Positions 37,401 through 50,900 of a DNA stretch of 64,000 nucleotides are shown piece after piece. The position numbers and the translations under genes were made by a program. The notes under the pieces are model-generated. The model had not been told where the DNA came from. It searched no databases and worked only from the letters and a program-made list of their open reading frames with translations. The stretch is taken from the NCBI RefSeq assembly GCF_040958095.1, contig NC_091171.1, forward strand, positions 48,593,862 through 48,657,861. The letters run 5' to 3'. This DNA is from Procambarus clarkii. Lineage: Eukaryota; Arthropoda; Malacostraca; Decapoda; Cambaridae. The stretch's first letter is position 1. Every line of letters begins with the position of its first letter.

Positions 37401-40400
37401 TCCCCCCTGGTTGTCTACATTGTCTACACTGATCTCTTATGTTTATTGAGACATTATATCTATTACTTACTATGTCAACATAAAAAACACCAGCAGTGAA
37501 TGAAATTAAATGATTCTTTCTGGATGAGTCCCAGTGGCTATCTGAAGCTATCTTGCCAAGGTTGCTACAGGTAAATGGGTCACAACAGGTGCAGGAGTTT
37601 TATTTGCCTACTGGGCCAAAACCTGCACCCCTCACAGAGGCACAGAGAGTAAGTGACAATTTGCCACCACACCGGGAAAAGAATCCATAAAGTCGGTAAA
37701 GCTTTACAGACAACTGAAGGGTTAACAAAGACAAAAGCCTCAAAAAGGCCAAAACGACTCAGCAAACAATTCACACAGAACAAGAGAAACATTAAAAATT
37801 AGCATGAAGCTCATAGTAAAGAGTGCCACCACCAGGCAGTTCAGCTTTTGCACATAGCCCCCCTTCCTTGCTATATCTGGAGCTGATGATCAGTACACCA
37901 ATGAACTGACTAACCTGGAAAGAAGGGAGGGAATCAGGAAGCCACTACAGCTCATCCAAAAAGAGGTATTTCATTATATTCTACACTTGGATTCTTGGGA
38001 AGCCCCTTAGGCTTCCTGAGGCTAAGCACAGAGAACAAAAATTGGATTTACCAGGGAGGAGAAGAGACAACATGCACTAGAACAAAGAAGATAATCCAGG
38101 CCAGGAGAGACAGCCCAAGGCAACATAAGACTGACTGGCACCAGGATCATTAACCAAAATACTGCCAGGACTCTGTTCGAACACCAAAAACCCCTAAGCC
38201 CGAATATCAGCCCAGGGCATGTTGAAAAACACTGCAGCCAATGCAGTGTCTGGAATCTGTTGGAGCTGAATGTGACAAGGCTGTTGAGCCTGACAGAATC
38301 TCGCCATGGTGCAGAAGAAGAGAGTGCAGAAGCACTAAGTGTGCCACTCTTTATGGTGTATAACAGGTCACTGGAAACAGTAGACCTATCGGAAAGCTGG
38401 AAGACAGCTAATGTAGTCCCAATATACGCAAATCTGGGTGGAAAAATTTGCCGTTTTCAGAGAGACGTGCCTGTATTTAGGATATTTCTGCACTGTCTTA
38501 GGTGTTTATATTTACATGTTCTTTTACTTCTTCCTGATAGCCTATACTTACATACACCTCATGTATAATATTGGCAGTAGTTTCCAGGTTCATGCTATGT
38601 TGTATTTCATTATTTTGGTTTAATCGTAATGCACCCCGTGTCGGCTGTTTGCTGAAAGACTTAGGTCGAGGTGTTACAGATTCCTGTTGTTGCTCGGTCA
38701 CTTCCTTAACTGCTTCTAATATTCCTTTTTATTTGGCCTTTTGTGCATGGGTCAGCTGCATATCCTTCTTGCACTTTCCTATATCCTGTGTATTCTTCTC
38801 CATTTTTCCTGAGGAAAGCTCTTTTCCCCGTTGAATTTCTTGCCTAACTTATTGTATTAAGTAACATCTAGATTTGATTCAACTTCAGGAGCTATTTTTA
38901 ATTCCCGAAATTAGCAGTTCCTGTGGCCAAATTAGCAGCAGAAAGAGCAGTCCCCATGGCCAAATTAGCAGCAGAAAGAGCAGAAAGTAGTAACACACTC
39001 GCCTAGCATTTCGTGAGCGCTTTGAGCTGGGTTCGTATCCTGGCTGGGGAGGATTGACCAGGTGCCAATCCTTAACTGTAGCCTCTGTTCACCCAGCAGT
39101 GAATGGGTGCCTGGTTGTTAAACGATTCGGCAGGTCATATTCTGGGAAAAATTAGGATTAAGGATTTGCCCAAAACGCTATGCGTGCTAGTGGCTGTACA
39201 AGAATGTAAAACTTTTTTATATAAAAATAAATAAATAAATAAAAATAAAAGACAATCCATTGTTTTCTATTCCATTCGTTTATTTGTAAAACTAGAAACT
39301 AGTTTAAACAGATATGAAACAACCATCTCCTCAATAGGACTGAAACGCAGGACCCAGGAATTGCTAGGCCAGAAAGACAACGGCTTTCCCAACCCACATC
39401 CAGAATACAGAACTCGGATAACCAAATACAGGATCTAAAACCACCAAGAAATAACCCAAAATTTATAACTCAACTGAAAACATAATGACAAATGTCTTCA
39501 ACCAATTCCTTATTTCCTAAAGTCCCCAGTAATGAATAAAATTTGCATACATCTAGTATTAACAATATTGGTACTGTATTCTTAGGTCTTCCTCCCCCAT
39601 TACTGATATTACTTTTATCTGTCCTCTGTGTCTCTGGGACTTCATCTCTGACTACCTATACCTAACTTTTTAATTATTATATTACTATTAAATTAAACTG
39701 CTGTACCATTAAAATATTTAAAAAATCTGCTTAATCAAGTAGATTAAGGAGTAGATGAATGAGGAGTAGAGGTATGTGTGTAAGTATATAGATATATAGA
39801 CAAGAATTTACAAAACATATGGATGCCAAATCCCACACACTCAACTCCCCAGCTTCACTTACAAGATAAACATCACAATATAAAATGACATACCTGTGGA
39901 ATGTGTTCCTGTCAGCATGAACATCTAGCATGTCAACAGATAGATCATAGGCTGTGAGATTCATTGAGGCAAACACCTGTGCCAAACTCATCTTCACTCC
40001 CTTATTGCAACAAACAATCTCGTCTGGATGATTCTTGACGGCTTTCTTTATGAATCGAAGCAAATGCTTTTGGTTCATGCATGAGGCAGCATGAATGTGA
40101 GTGTCAACCTGGTCGCATGAAAGTAAAAGTTAAATTACATTAAGATCTCTATTATACATTTTAGTAATATAGCACACAAAATATATATAATACTGTATAT
40201 TCTACTGTTTATGTAGTAAGAGCCACTGTGACTATAAAACATACTTTTAATAATTTCACATACAGTACTCTTAAAATGACATAAGAATATTATGATGTTT
40301 GTCCTTTGAGTCAAAGATGACCATGACTTCAATATAACAGGTCGAACGTTAGTGGCTGTGTGACAGCCACTGCTGGAATATACAGTGGTTGTATGGTGCC

Positions 40401-43400
40401 CATATCTTAAGCAGCACTTTGAAGAAAAAGCACAAAGTCCAGGTCTTTGAGGGTCACCTTGAGGCAGTCCTTGAATCCTTTCTTCTGCCCCCCAACTGAA
40501 CCCGTGCTCTGACATAATTCTCCATACACCAGCTGTTTTGGCAATTGTCTGTCAGGCATTCTGACAACACGGCCTGCCCATCCAGCCTGATTTTTTCTTT
40601 GGAAGGTGTAGATGCTGGGAATACAGGCCCTTTCCAGGACCTCTGTGTCCAGAATTTTGTCCTACCACCAGATACAGAGGAGTCTGCAGAGGTAGCTCAA
40701 AGGAAAGTGATTGCTGTTTGGTGTGTCTGCTGTAGACAGTCCAGGTCACACTGGCATGAAGAAGGGTAGTGAGTAACACTGCACAGTAGGCCTTTAGTTT
40801 GGTGGTAAAGTTGAGGCTGTTTTGCTTCCCGACATTCTCTTGGAATCTTCCAAATGCAACGCAGGCCTTGGCAATCCTGCTGTTGACTTTTGGGTCTATG
40901 TTTACTGCTCTTGAAAGTATGATTCACCGAGAATCATTTTCTTGTAAAGCTACCCTCGAAAATAACAAAATTAAATTAGATCTGATAAATGGATGAATGT
41001 AAGTAGACCCAATAGCTGCTCTCCTTTGGGTATGGAGGGAGTTATGATGGATAGCATCGAGACGAATACCTTTATTAATAGCAACTCCAGTTCTCAGAAA
41101 ATCACAATGACAAAAAAGACAGCTGATCATAATTCCATATAAGACATTCCAGCGGGTGCATTGGCAGCCGAGAATAGAAGTGACATGGTCAGATCAAGAA
41201 GGTTAAGAGAACTGGATCCTGGATAGCAGCCGTATTAGTTGTCGAGATATAAGTCTCGCCCTAACCATATACAGTACTCAGACCCTGACAAAGCACTCTG
41301 GAAAATGCAAAAGACTTGGTGTAAATCTTTACATAAAATTCACAAACATGTAAGTGTGGGGTTTTCATCCTAAATAATAGAAGCACTGGGTAGAGTAAGT
41401 AATGTGTATAGCATATCAGAAGATATTTGACTGTGTCAGGCGGCGTCAGCAACTGACTAGAATATGGCTCTATGATGTGCTTAAATTAAGAGATTACACA
41501 CAGCAGAACTACTTAGTGGCTCGTAATGGTGCATGAAAACATATAGTTATATATAAAATTTATTTAGAGTGTAATAACAACAATGTTTTATTGTTCAAAG
41601 AATATAATATGGTGCACATATTAGTGACACGAATAACATCATAATACAATATTTAAAAATCTAAGGAGGCAGCTTTCAGGTCCATACACACTGCATATAT
41701 GAAGCCATTACTTGAGTATGTATCCCCAGCATGAAACCCACATCTTGAAACACAAAAAGAAACAAAAAATTCAGAGGTTTGCAACTAGATTAGTACCAGA
41801 ATTGAGAGGGAACAAATCCTTCTCAGGATATGCCCCACAGCTGCAAACTCACCCACCAAACTGTGCTCCCAAAGGAAACCAAAACTCGGGTGTTGTTTCA
41901 CCTACGGCCTGCTCATGGTCATTGGACCGGGTGCTCTCTCTTCTCTCTTCTCCTTGGTTTGTTGTGGTCCCTACAGTTCAGGACTGTTTTTCTAAGGCTC
42001 TTTTCTTGTTGGCATTGGCCTCTGTGGGTCAGGTTGGGGAGCTTTATGCTCTCCTCCGGTGCGGGGGTTTCTACTCTTTCAGTCCTGGTGATTGTTTTGT
42101 TCGGTTGCAGCCGTTTTCCCCCTTTTCTGGCGAAGAATGAGACTGCTGTTTTCCAGAAGGGTTTTTGGGTTGTTGATGCTTGGTTGGTTCGGCTGGGGAT
42201 GCATCATGTTTTGTGTCCGGTTGCGGCTCTTCGCCGTTACTTGCGCACCATGGCCTCTGTGGCAGGGGATGCGCGCTTTGGGTTAACCCGGGTTTCCCTT
42301 CTTCCCTGTTCCAGGCTGCGGGTCTTCCAGGTTGTCCGCAGGATTATTCGGTCCGCCAGCCTGTGGTCTATCCCCGTGCCCACAACGTTCATAAATTCAC
42401 GGCTTTGGCTGCTGTTTTTGTAATATATCCTAGGCTGACATTCAGGCATGGGTTTTTTGGAGGTTGAACAGGTTTCTGGCCGCATGGTACCGTGTTAATT
42501 TTCCTAGATCTTCTCAGGCTTATGTAACCTTGGGTCGCAGGTTGCAGCCCGTTGTCTCAACTTCGAGTTGAGGAGCGAGTGGTGTCTGCCTCCTGGGTAA
42601 GCCCCTCTTTTCCTTTATTTTTGGTTAGGTAGCTCCGGGAAGCCAATGGGGCTTTCCACAGAAAACCAGCGTTGGATGTAATGAAACGCCATTTTCTGGG
42701 TGAGACCCAAAGGCTCCTCGGCATCTCTCCCTCTGGTCGGCGAATTTTTGCTTTTTTGATATCCAGTCTCTGAACTGGGGTTGGGTAACCGGCACAGGTC
42801 TGGGGAGGGAGGGGGGAAGGGGGGAGCTGTGCAAACAACGGCGAGGTGGCTGTGGTGACATTATGCTTGTTTGCTTGTTTTCTGATGGGGGAGTTCTGCC
42901 TGCTCGTTTGGCTTTCGGTTTGCAATTTTAAAACAGCTGTAGTTTGTTTTGGGATTCCTACCTTTCTGGGTGTCTGACCTGGTAGATGGCTGACATAGAC
43001 TTCTTCCAACTACATGGAGGGGTATCTATAGGCCATTGCTCCTTGTGCCTCTCTGAGAGGGCAAGATTCTGGCTCGTGGTCCCCGGTAGGTTAAGAACTC
43101 CATCGATTGACTAATATACAAACATCAACCCGGTATAGCTCCGGGAAGCTGAGGGGGTTCTCCACAGAAAACAGAGGGGGATATGAGCACTCCATACAAG
43201 ATCTTGAGGGGGAAAAGACAAAGATGACAAAAGAAGTTACTTAAATTTAAATGAGTTAGGACATAGGGGACATTGGTAAAATCTGGACACACAACCGAGT
43301 CATACAGAAATAGGAGAGTTCTCATTCCTTGTTCAGGTTACCAGCAAGAGAAATGAACTGGAGAATGAGGTTGTTGAATTCAATTCCATCTACAACTTTT

Positions 43401-46400
43401 AGAGAAAACAAAATGAAAATATTGATGTTGAAAGAGGTATATAGCATGCCAGGTTTAAATGGCTGGAAGACAGGGCATAAAGAGCAAGATCTCACTTTCC
43501 CGTAGTCATTGACAGGTAAGTGCAATGTTGCATTCTTGTCCTCTAATGCATTGCAGACTTGCACATCGTGCATGAAACATTTCAGCATCAGAGCTTCCTT
43601 ATCATATGATATTACATCTGCCACTTTAGATCCATTATCATATACTTTTCTGTAACATTTTATAATTTCTCTCTTATTATAAGATAAATAATGTAACACT
43701 AAATATATTAAGCCTAAGTATTATCCAACAAATAAAATTAATCTAAGTATTACCCAATAAGTTAAATTATATGCAAGTCTATTAGAAAGAGTCTTGCAAA
43801 TGTAAATAACACCTGCTTAAAAATATTAACATGGTACTACTTTTTGTTACCTTTCTTATATTGTAGAAGTCTCGGTGAGGAACGGCCTTTTGTGCAGCAA
43901 GTTCCCTCATTTCATTGAGAAGAACATGCAGCTGGAACTTTGAAGTCAGGTATTGTAGACGTCGATAGCAAAATGATTTCACAGGGCCATTTGCAATGAG
44001 AGCACATAGCAAATTCATATCTTGTATGTAGCGCAGCAGATCTGGGTAGTTATAAGGTAAAGGCTCATTCTGTTGTTCAGCCTCCTCATTAGGATATACC
44101 TATTAGAAAAAGGGCCAGAGTTAAATTCAACCAACAATTACAATAGAATTGACCCCCAGGTATATTAAGCCTTGCAACCCACAAATGTTAATATCACATA
44201 GGTTTACAGTTCATGGGTTTAATAAGAGGAATTTAATGTAATGAAATTACTTTTCTAGTAGCATCTTTAAGCTTATGAATCATGTCAGGCTTTAAAGACC
44301 TATGTTAACCTACCAGAAGCCAGGATCAGAATGTCTCTGAGATGAAGGGACCTTGGGATCAAAGATCTATTCAAAACAGGAAAATTGACAAGAAAGCCAG
44401 ATGAAACAAAACAAAGCATTGCTTGAAAGAAAAAAGAAATGAAAAAGATGAAAACAAAGAAATAATAGTTTTCTGTGTATGAACAACTTGAGCCTTAAAT
44501 CACTCAAAAGACCTGGTCCACCCCCTTCCCCCCCCCCCAACCCTAAATTTTCATAGGAAATGCTCAGGAAGACAATGTGGGGGGAAACAGGAAGCTACAG
44601 AGAGCATACCAGAATTGGTAGTTTCATTACATTTAATTCTTGATTTCTGGGATTTCTGCTTCCTGGAGCTTATTCACTTACTGAAAAGGACCCAGAAAAG
44701 CAAGATCTGTGGAAGAGGACAGCAGCAAAGCAGGACTCTGGGTAGAGCAGCAGTGGTTTGCCAGACACCAAAGCACCTCAAGTGCAGGAAGGCTATAGAA
44801 CATCCAATAAAAGGTTAAAGACCAATATCCTGTTAGACACTAAATGCCTCAACAACTCTAGCCAGCAGCTATGGATAAAGAATTTAAAAATGCCGACAGT
44901 AATGACCTGCCTGCATCGTAAAAACTCAGAAAGACAGCAATAATGTTAAATTGAATAAACCCAGCCGAGGCATGAACTAAAAGACAGAGCAAAACAAAAC
45001 AGCAGAGGAAGGAAACCTAGCAACACGAGAAGTGTGCAAAGGTCAGCTGCCAGTGGCAGCCATAGTGTAGCAGAAATCCTGAATAAAATCAGGAAAGGAG
45101 GGCATACAGTACATAACCCCAGGCACACAGACCGAGAACAGCAGGGCGCATGGCCCTGGAACAGCAGGGCACACGGCCCTGGAACAGCAGGGCGCACGGC
45201 CTCGGAACACCAGGGCGCACGGCCCCAAAACAGCAGGACGCACAGTCCCAAAACAGCAGGACGCACAGCCCCAAAACAGCAGGACGCACGGTCCCCAAAA
45301 CAGCAGGGCGCACGACCCCGGAACAGCAGGGCACACGGCCCTGGAACAGCAGGGCGCACGGCCCCGGAACAGCAGGGTGCACGGCCCTGGAACAGCAGAG
45401 CCTACAACCCTGGAACAGCAGGACAAACAGCCCAGGAATAGCAGGGCATGCAGCCCTAGAACAGCAAGCCTCACAGCCCAGAACCTCACATGCACAGCAC
45501 CGTTACCACCAGGTCAAAGCACAGCAGGGTAGAGCCGCACAGGATAAAAATTGTGGACATCTAAAGAAAGTAACCTACACATGGTCACATCATTTCTACC
45601 ATTGTGTTGGCCTGGTTAATGCATACTAGTGCTCTAAATTATTTTGTGTTTGTAAACGTAACCAGATGGCGAGCCACTACCTCCCAAAGATAATTGATGA
45701 TTCACTAGGATCTATGGATTACAATATGAACCATATAGCAACACTCACACCCAGAATTTTGGCAAAAATAAATTACACCACATCACCAATCAAACCTGAA
45801 TAGCTCTAGTACTAATTGTATAAATTATCTTACTGGGTCTCACAATGCTTACCTTATACATCTGGACCATTCAGATCAGAAGTCAACTGTTCAGTACAGT
45901 GTATACAATATTAGATATCATTCACTCTACCACACTTCCTACTTTCACAGAGCGACAAGACAGTCATCAGGAAAGGACAGAGCACTTTAGGAAATGAGAG
46001 TTAAGAAATAATGACTGCTTAAGACTTTGAAAGAATTTCCCTAAATTACTTTATATTTAATCCTAAATTGGTCGAGATATTGCTGCTAATATTTGCCTAG
46101 AATTGTGGTACAATTTGTTTACTTGCTGATAATACTGAATGACTGCATTATTGTCATGACAAGCGATTTTACTATCTTTATGCACTCTATATTTATATTA
46201 TAGTTTAGTTACTTGCAGCATTTTTTCAATACATTTATTGATCATGTCCTACTACACATTTTCCATTTTTTTGCCAAGTGTGACCCCCTACATGACAGTG
46301 GGAAATAAGGTAATTATATTGACTATATACTGTATCAGTCTATAATAGCAATAACAATTTAGAAAATAAAAGGAGAAATGCTAGACAAAATAATTGATAA

Positions 46401-47896
46401 AAGCTTAATTCACACCAGGATACAGATGTTACTGTACCTGGAAAACACCATCAAGCATATGGAACTTGTATCCACAATCTTCAGGGACATCAATCTTCCA
46501 AGGGCTGACTTCCTTACGTGGCGGATCAATAGGGTGGTCTATAAAGAAAATAGGTATAGCATAATTTTGTATTGAGGAAATTCAACGAAATCAAAACACA
46601 CATAAGGCTATATTTACAAGAACATAATGAAGCACTTCAAACAGAATTTAATTTTATAGCATAAATAATGTAAGCTATCATCCAAAAATCCAGCGCTGAA
46701 TTTGTTGAAATGCCTGTCTGGTTGCCCCCCACACTAGCACCCTGAGCTAGCCAGGGAAAAGATAATATTCAGAGGTTGAAAATGGGAACCTGATTCACAG
46801 AAAATGAAAAGGAAATGCGTGAAACATTAAACAAACAATTCCAACATGTGTTTGTGCAAAATGAAATCTTCAGAGAACCAGACACAATAAGAATTCTAGA
46901 GAACATAGAACACATAGAGGTGTCTAGAGACGAAATGGAAAAAATGCTCAAAGAGCTAAGTAAGAACAAAGCAGTTGGCCTAGATGGAGTTTCACCATGG
47001 GGTTCTGAGAGAATGCACATCTGAGCTCAGCATTTCATTTCAACTGATTTTTCAGGCTTTTCTGTGTACAGGAGTCATAGCAAATATGTGGAAAAAGGCT
47101 AACTACAATCTACAAAAGTGGGTGCAGGGAAGGCCCCCCTTAATTATAGACCTATATCATTGACAAGTGTAAGTCAAAGTATTGGATAAATAATTAAAAC
47201 TAACTGGGTAGAACACATGGAGAAAAACTATACACAGCAATAACAGACAGACAGTATAGTTTTCGATCTCGTAGATCCTGTGTAACAGATTTACTTAGTG
47301 TCTATGAAAGAGTCACAGAGATTTTACAGGAAAGAGATGGTTGGGTTAACTGCATCTATCTTGATCTAAAAAGGGTTTTTGACAGGGTTCCACTTAAGAA
47401 ATTGTTCCGGAAACTGGAACATACATGAGGAGGGGGGTGGGGGGTTAAGCTTCTAACATGGATGAATTATTTTCCGACAGATAAATTAAGGCAGTAATCA
47501 GAAGCAATGTACCAAACTGGAGAAATGTCATGAGTGGAGTACCACAGAGTTAATTTCTTGCACCGGTAATGTTCATTGTCTATATAAACGACCTACCAGA
47601 AGGAATAAAGAATTATATGAACATGTTTGCTGCTGATACTAGGAAAGATAAACTTAGATGATTGTCTTGCCCTTCAAGATGACCTGGACAAAATAAGTGT
47701 ATGGAGCACCACTTAGGAAATGGAACTTAATGAATCATGTTATGGAATGTGGAACAAAGGAAAAATAGATTACACACAACCTACAAATTATGTGGAAAAG
47801 CTTTAACAAAATTCTGATTAATTTAAGAAAGAGATCTAGGGATGGTTCTAGATAGAAAATAATGTACAAGAATGTAACAACTCTTGTATATATCTC

Positions 47897-47938
<42 letters not shown>

Positions 47939-50900
47939 CACCCGAGGACCATATAAAGAACATTGTGTGAGGAGCCTATGCAATGCTTTCCAATTTCAAA
48001 ATTGCTTTTTATAAATACATGGATGGTGAAATACTAAGGAAATTGTTCACAACCTTTATGAGACCAAAGCTGGAATATGCAGCAAATGAATGGTGCCCAT
48101 ATCTTAAGAAGCACAGCAACAAACAGGAAAATCTGCAAAGACATGCAACTAAATGGCTCCTGGAACTGAAAGACAAGAGCTACGAGAAGTTAGAAGCATT
48201 AAATATGCAAGAAGTAGAAGATAGAAGAAAAAGAGGAGATATAAGCATTAAGTACAAAATAGTAATGGGAATTGACAAAGCTGATAGGGAAGAACTGGAA
48301 CTTCTAGAACAAGAGGTCAAAGATTTAAACTACTGTATCTAAACAAAGCTGCCGAAGAAATATTAGAACGTTTTCTTTTGCAAACAGAGTGGTACACAGT
48401 TGGAACAGGTTAAGTGAGAAGGTGGTGGAAGCCAAAACCATCAGTAGTTTCACAGCAATATGTGACAGAGTGCTGGGAAGACAGGACACCATGAGCATAG
48501 CTCTCATCCTGTAACTACACTTAGGTAATTACACACACACAATCAATCCCAAAAACAAACTAGCTACCGCTCATTCCAGCCACCAAGACATGCAGAGAAG
48601 CCAAAGCCCCATATAGTTCATTCAAAAAGTTCATACCATAGTACAAAATTTCCTTTGCAAGTTAAAAAGGGCTGCTTACACAAATTAAGTACTACAGTAT
48701 ATACAAGAATGTTAGATCTAACCTTCAAGACTTTTGGGATCACTGCAAGCACCAGCATAGCGTAGACCTTGACCCATTGGGTCTTCAATGCCAGCCTGGC
48801 GTAAATAACTAGCAGTCACATTGGGGAAGCTCTGAACTGCCCATGCCATGTACCTGCAAGTAATGGATTTCAAGTTATAAATACAAATTAAAAAACCAGC
48901 GTTAAATATAATGAAACGCCATTTTATGGGTGAGACCCGGAGGCTCCCCGGAGCTTACTAGGCTGATATGTTAATGTCAGACTTTGGCATCAGTCATGTG
49001 TATGGAGTTCTGTAGGCTTACCAGGGATCACGAGCCAGAACCTGGTTCCCTCAGAGAGGCATGGGGAGCAATGGCCTATAGAAACCCCTGTGTGGTTGGA
49101 AGCATTCTATGTCTGCTTTCTGAGTGCTTGACCCGGTGGATGGCAGACATAGAATGCTTCCAACCACACGGAGGTTTCTATAGGCCATTGCTCCCCATGC
49201 CTCTCTGAGGGGGCCAGGTTCTGGCTCGTGGTTCCCAGTAGGCCCATAGAACACCATACACACGACTGATGCCAAAGTCTGACATTAGCATATCAGCCTA
49301 GTAAGCTCTGGGGAACCTCCGGGTCTCACCCAGAAAAACCATAAAGAAAAACATGGAAGTTTGAGTGGAAAATGATTTAATTAAGCAATTTACTAGGAAA
49401 GTGAGAAATTACTTGGAAATATTGTCATCTGATTGATTTACAGTACAGTATCTGTAACTGATTACATATTCTCCCAACCCACCCCAACTGCAGCTACCAC
49501 AGAAAAACCATTCCAGCAACTGTACCTAAAGATGATCGATCTTGTTTTATACCCCTAAAGTCTGTTAAGGTCTATATAATCCCTAAGGTCTTATAAGGTC
49601 CCCCTTATAAGGTCTACCCTTAAAGTCTAAAGTTTTATAAAGTTATTTTGAGCCCTGTCCCTTGGGTAATTCTCCCATTGTACTTAAAATGTTCTTACAA
49701 GCCTACCATTAGTAATTTTTTCCAACTGTCCAAACAACCACAGAGTATTTTCCTTGGCTGACTATACTAGACTACACCCCTCACTCACCTGAAGGAACCA
49801 GGTATAATAATACAGTAATTCACTGTGATGGGGGACAGGCAGCCAGAGTGCATTCATACACATTAGGCTTATATCGAAGTTCTCCCCCCAAGGTCAAATT
49901 ACCGACCCCACCCAGAATGCAACGCCCCAACAAGCTGACTAACTCCTGACTAATCTACTTACTACTAGGTGAACAGGCCCATTAGGTGATAGGAAATGAG
50001 CCCAATTATTTCTGTCCTGCCCACGATTTCAATTCGGAATTTTCAATTCCGAGTTGAGAACCTGCACGACTTTATTACCGGAACACTCTTTCTGTACTTC
50101 CCATTAAAAGTCACGAGGAGACAGAAAATGCAGGATGGGATGTAGATTATATATGCATAATAGACCATATACAGTGGAACCTTGGGTTTTGAATGCCTCT
50201 CTTTTCAAATTTTTCGGTTCTCGAGCTCAATTTCTTTAAAAAATTGGACTCCGCATTCGAGGTTTGCCTCTGTGCTCGAGTTTGTTGATACATGTTATAT
50301 GGGGTCATGGGGTCTGGTAGCTGAGCGGACACTGCGCAGGACTCGTAATTCTGTGGCCCGGGTTCGATTCCCGGACCAGGCAGAAACAAATGGGCAAAGT
50401 TTCTTTCACCCTGATGCCCCTGTTACCTAGCAGTAAATAGGTACCTGGGAGTTAGACAGCTGGTACAGAGCTGCTTCCTGGGTGTGTGTGAAATTACCTA
50501 AGTGTAATTACCTAAGTGTATTTACAGGATGAGAGCTACGCTCATGGGAAGGATAAGATAAAAGATAAGATGATTGTCATGCCCTTCAAGAAGACCTGGT
50601 CAAAATAAGTATATGGAGCACCACTTGGCAAATGCAATTTAATGTGAATAAATGCCATGTTTTGGAATGTGGAATAGGTGAACATAGACCCCACACAACC
50701 TATAAATTATGTGAGAAATCTTTAAAGAATTCTGATAAAGAAAGAGATCTAGGAGTGGTTCTAGATAGAAAACTATCTCCTGAGGACCACATAAAGAAAG
50801 TTGTGCGAGGAGCCTATGCCATGCTTTCTAATTTCAGAATTGCTTTTTAATACATGGATAGCGAAATACTAAAGAAATTGTTCACGACTTTTGTCAGGCC

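Noticed and set aside
43322..43699. 125-codon minus ORF between AMPD exons
   Set aside because: No domain, no matching splice sites in phase with the neighbouring exons d and e, which already join correctly.
45034..45629. Several overlapping ORFs of 97-159 codons on both strands
   Set aside because: All lie over the 23-bp minisatellite; frames on opposite strands are equally open, which a real gene would not show.
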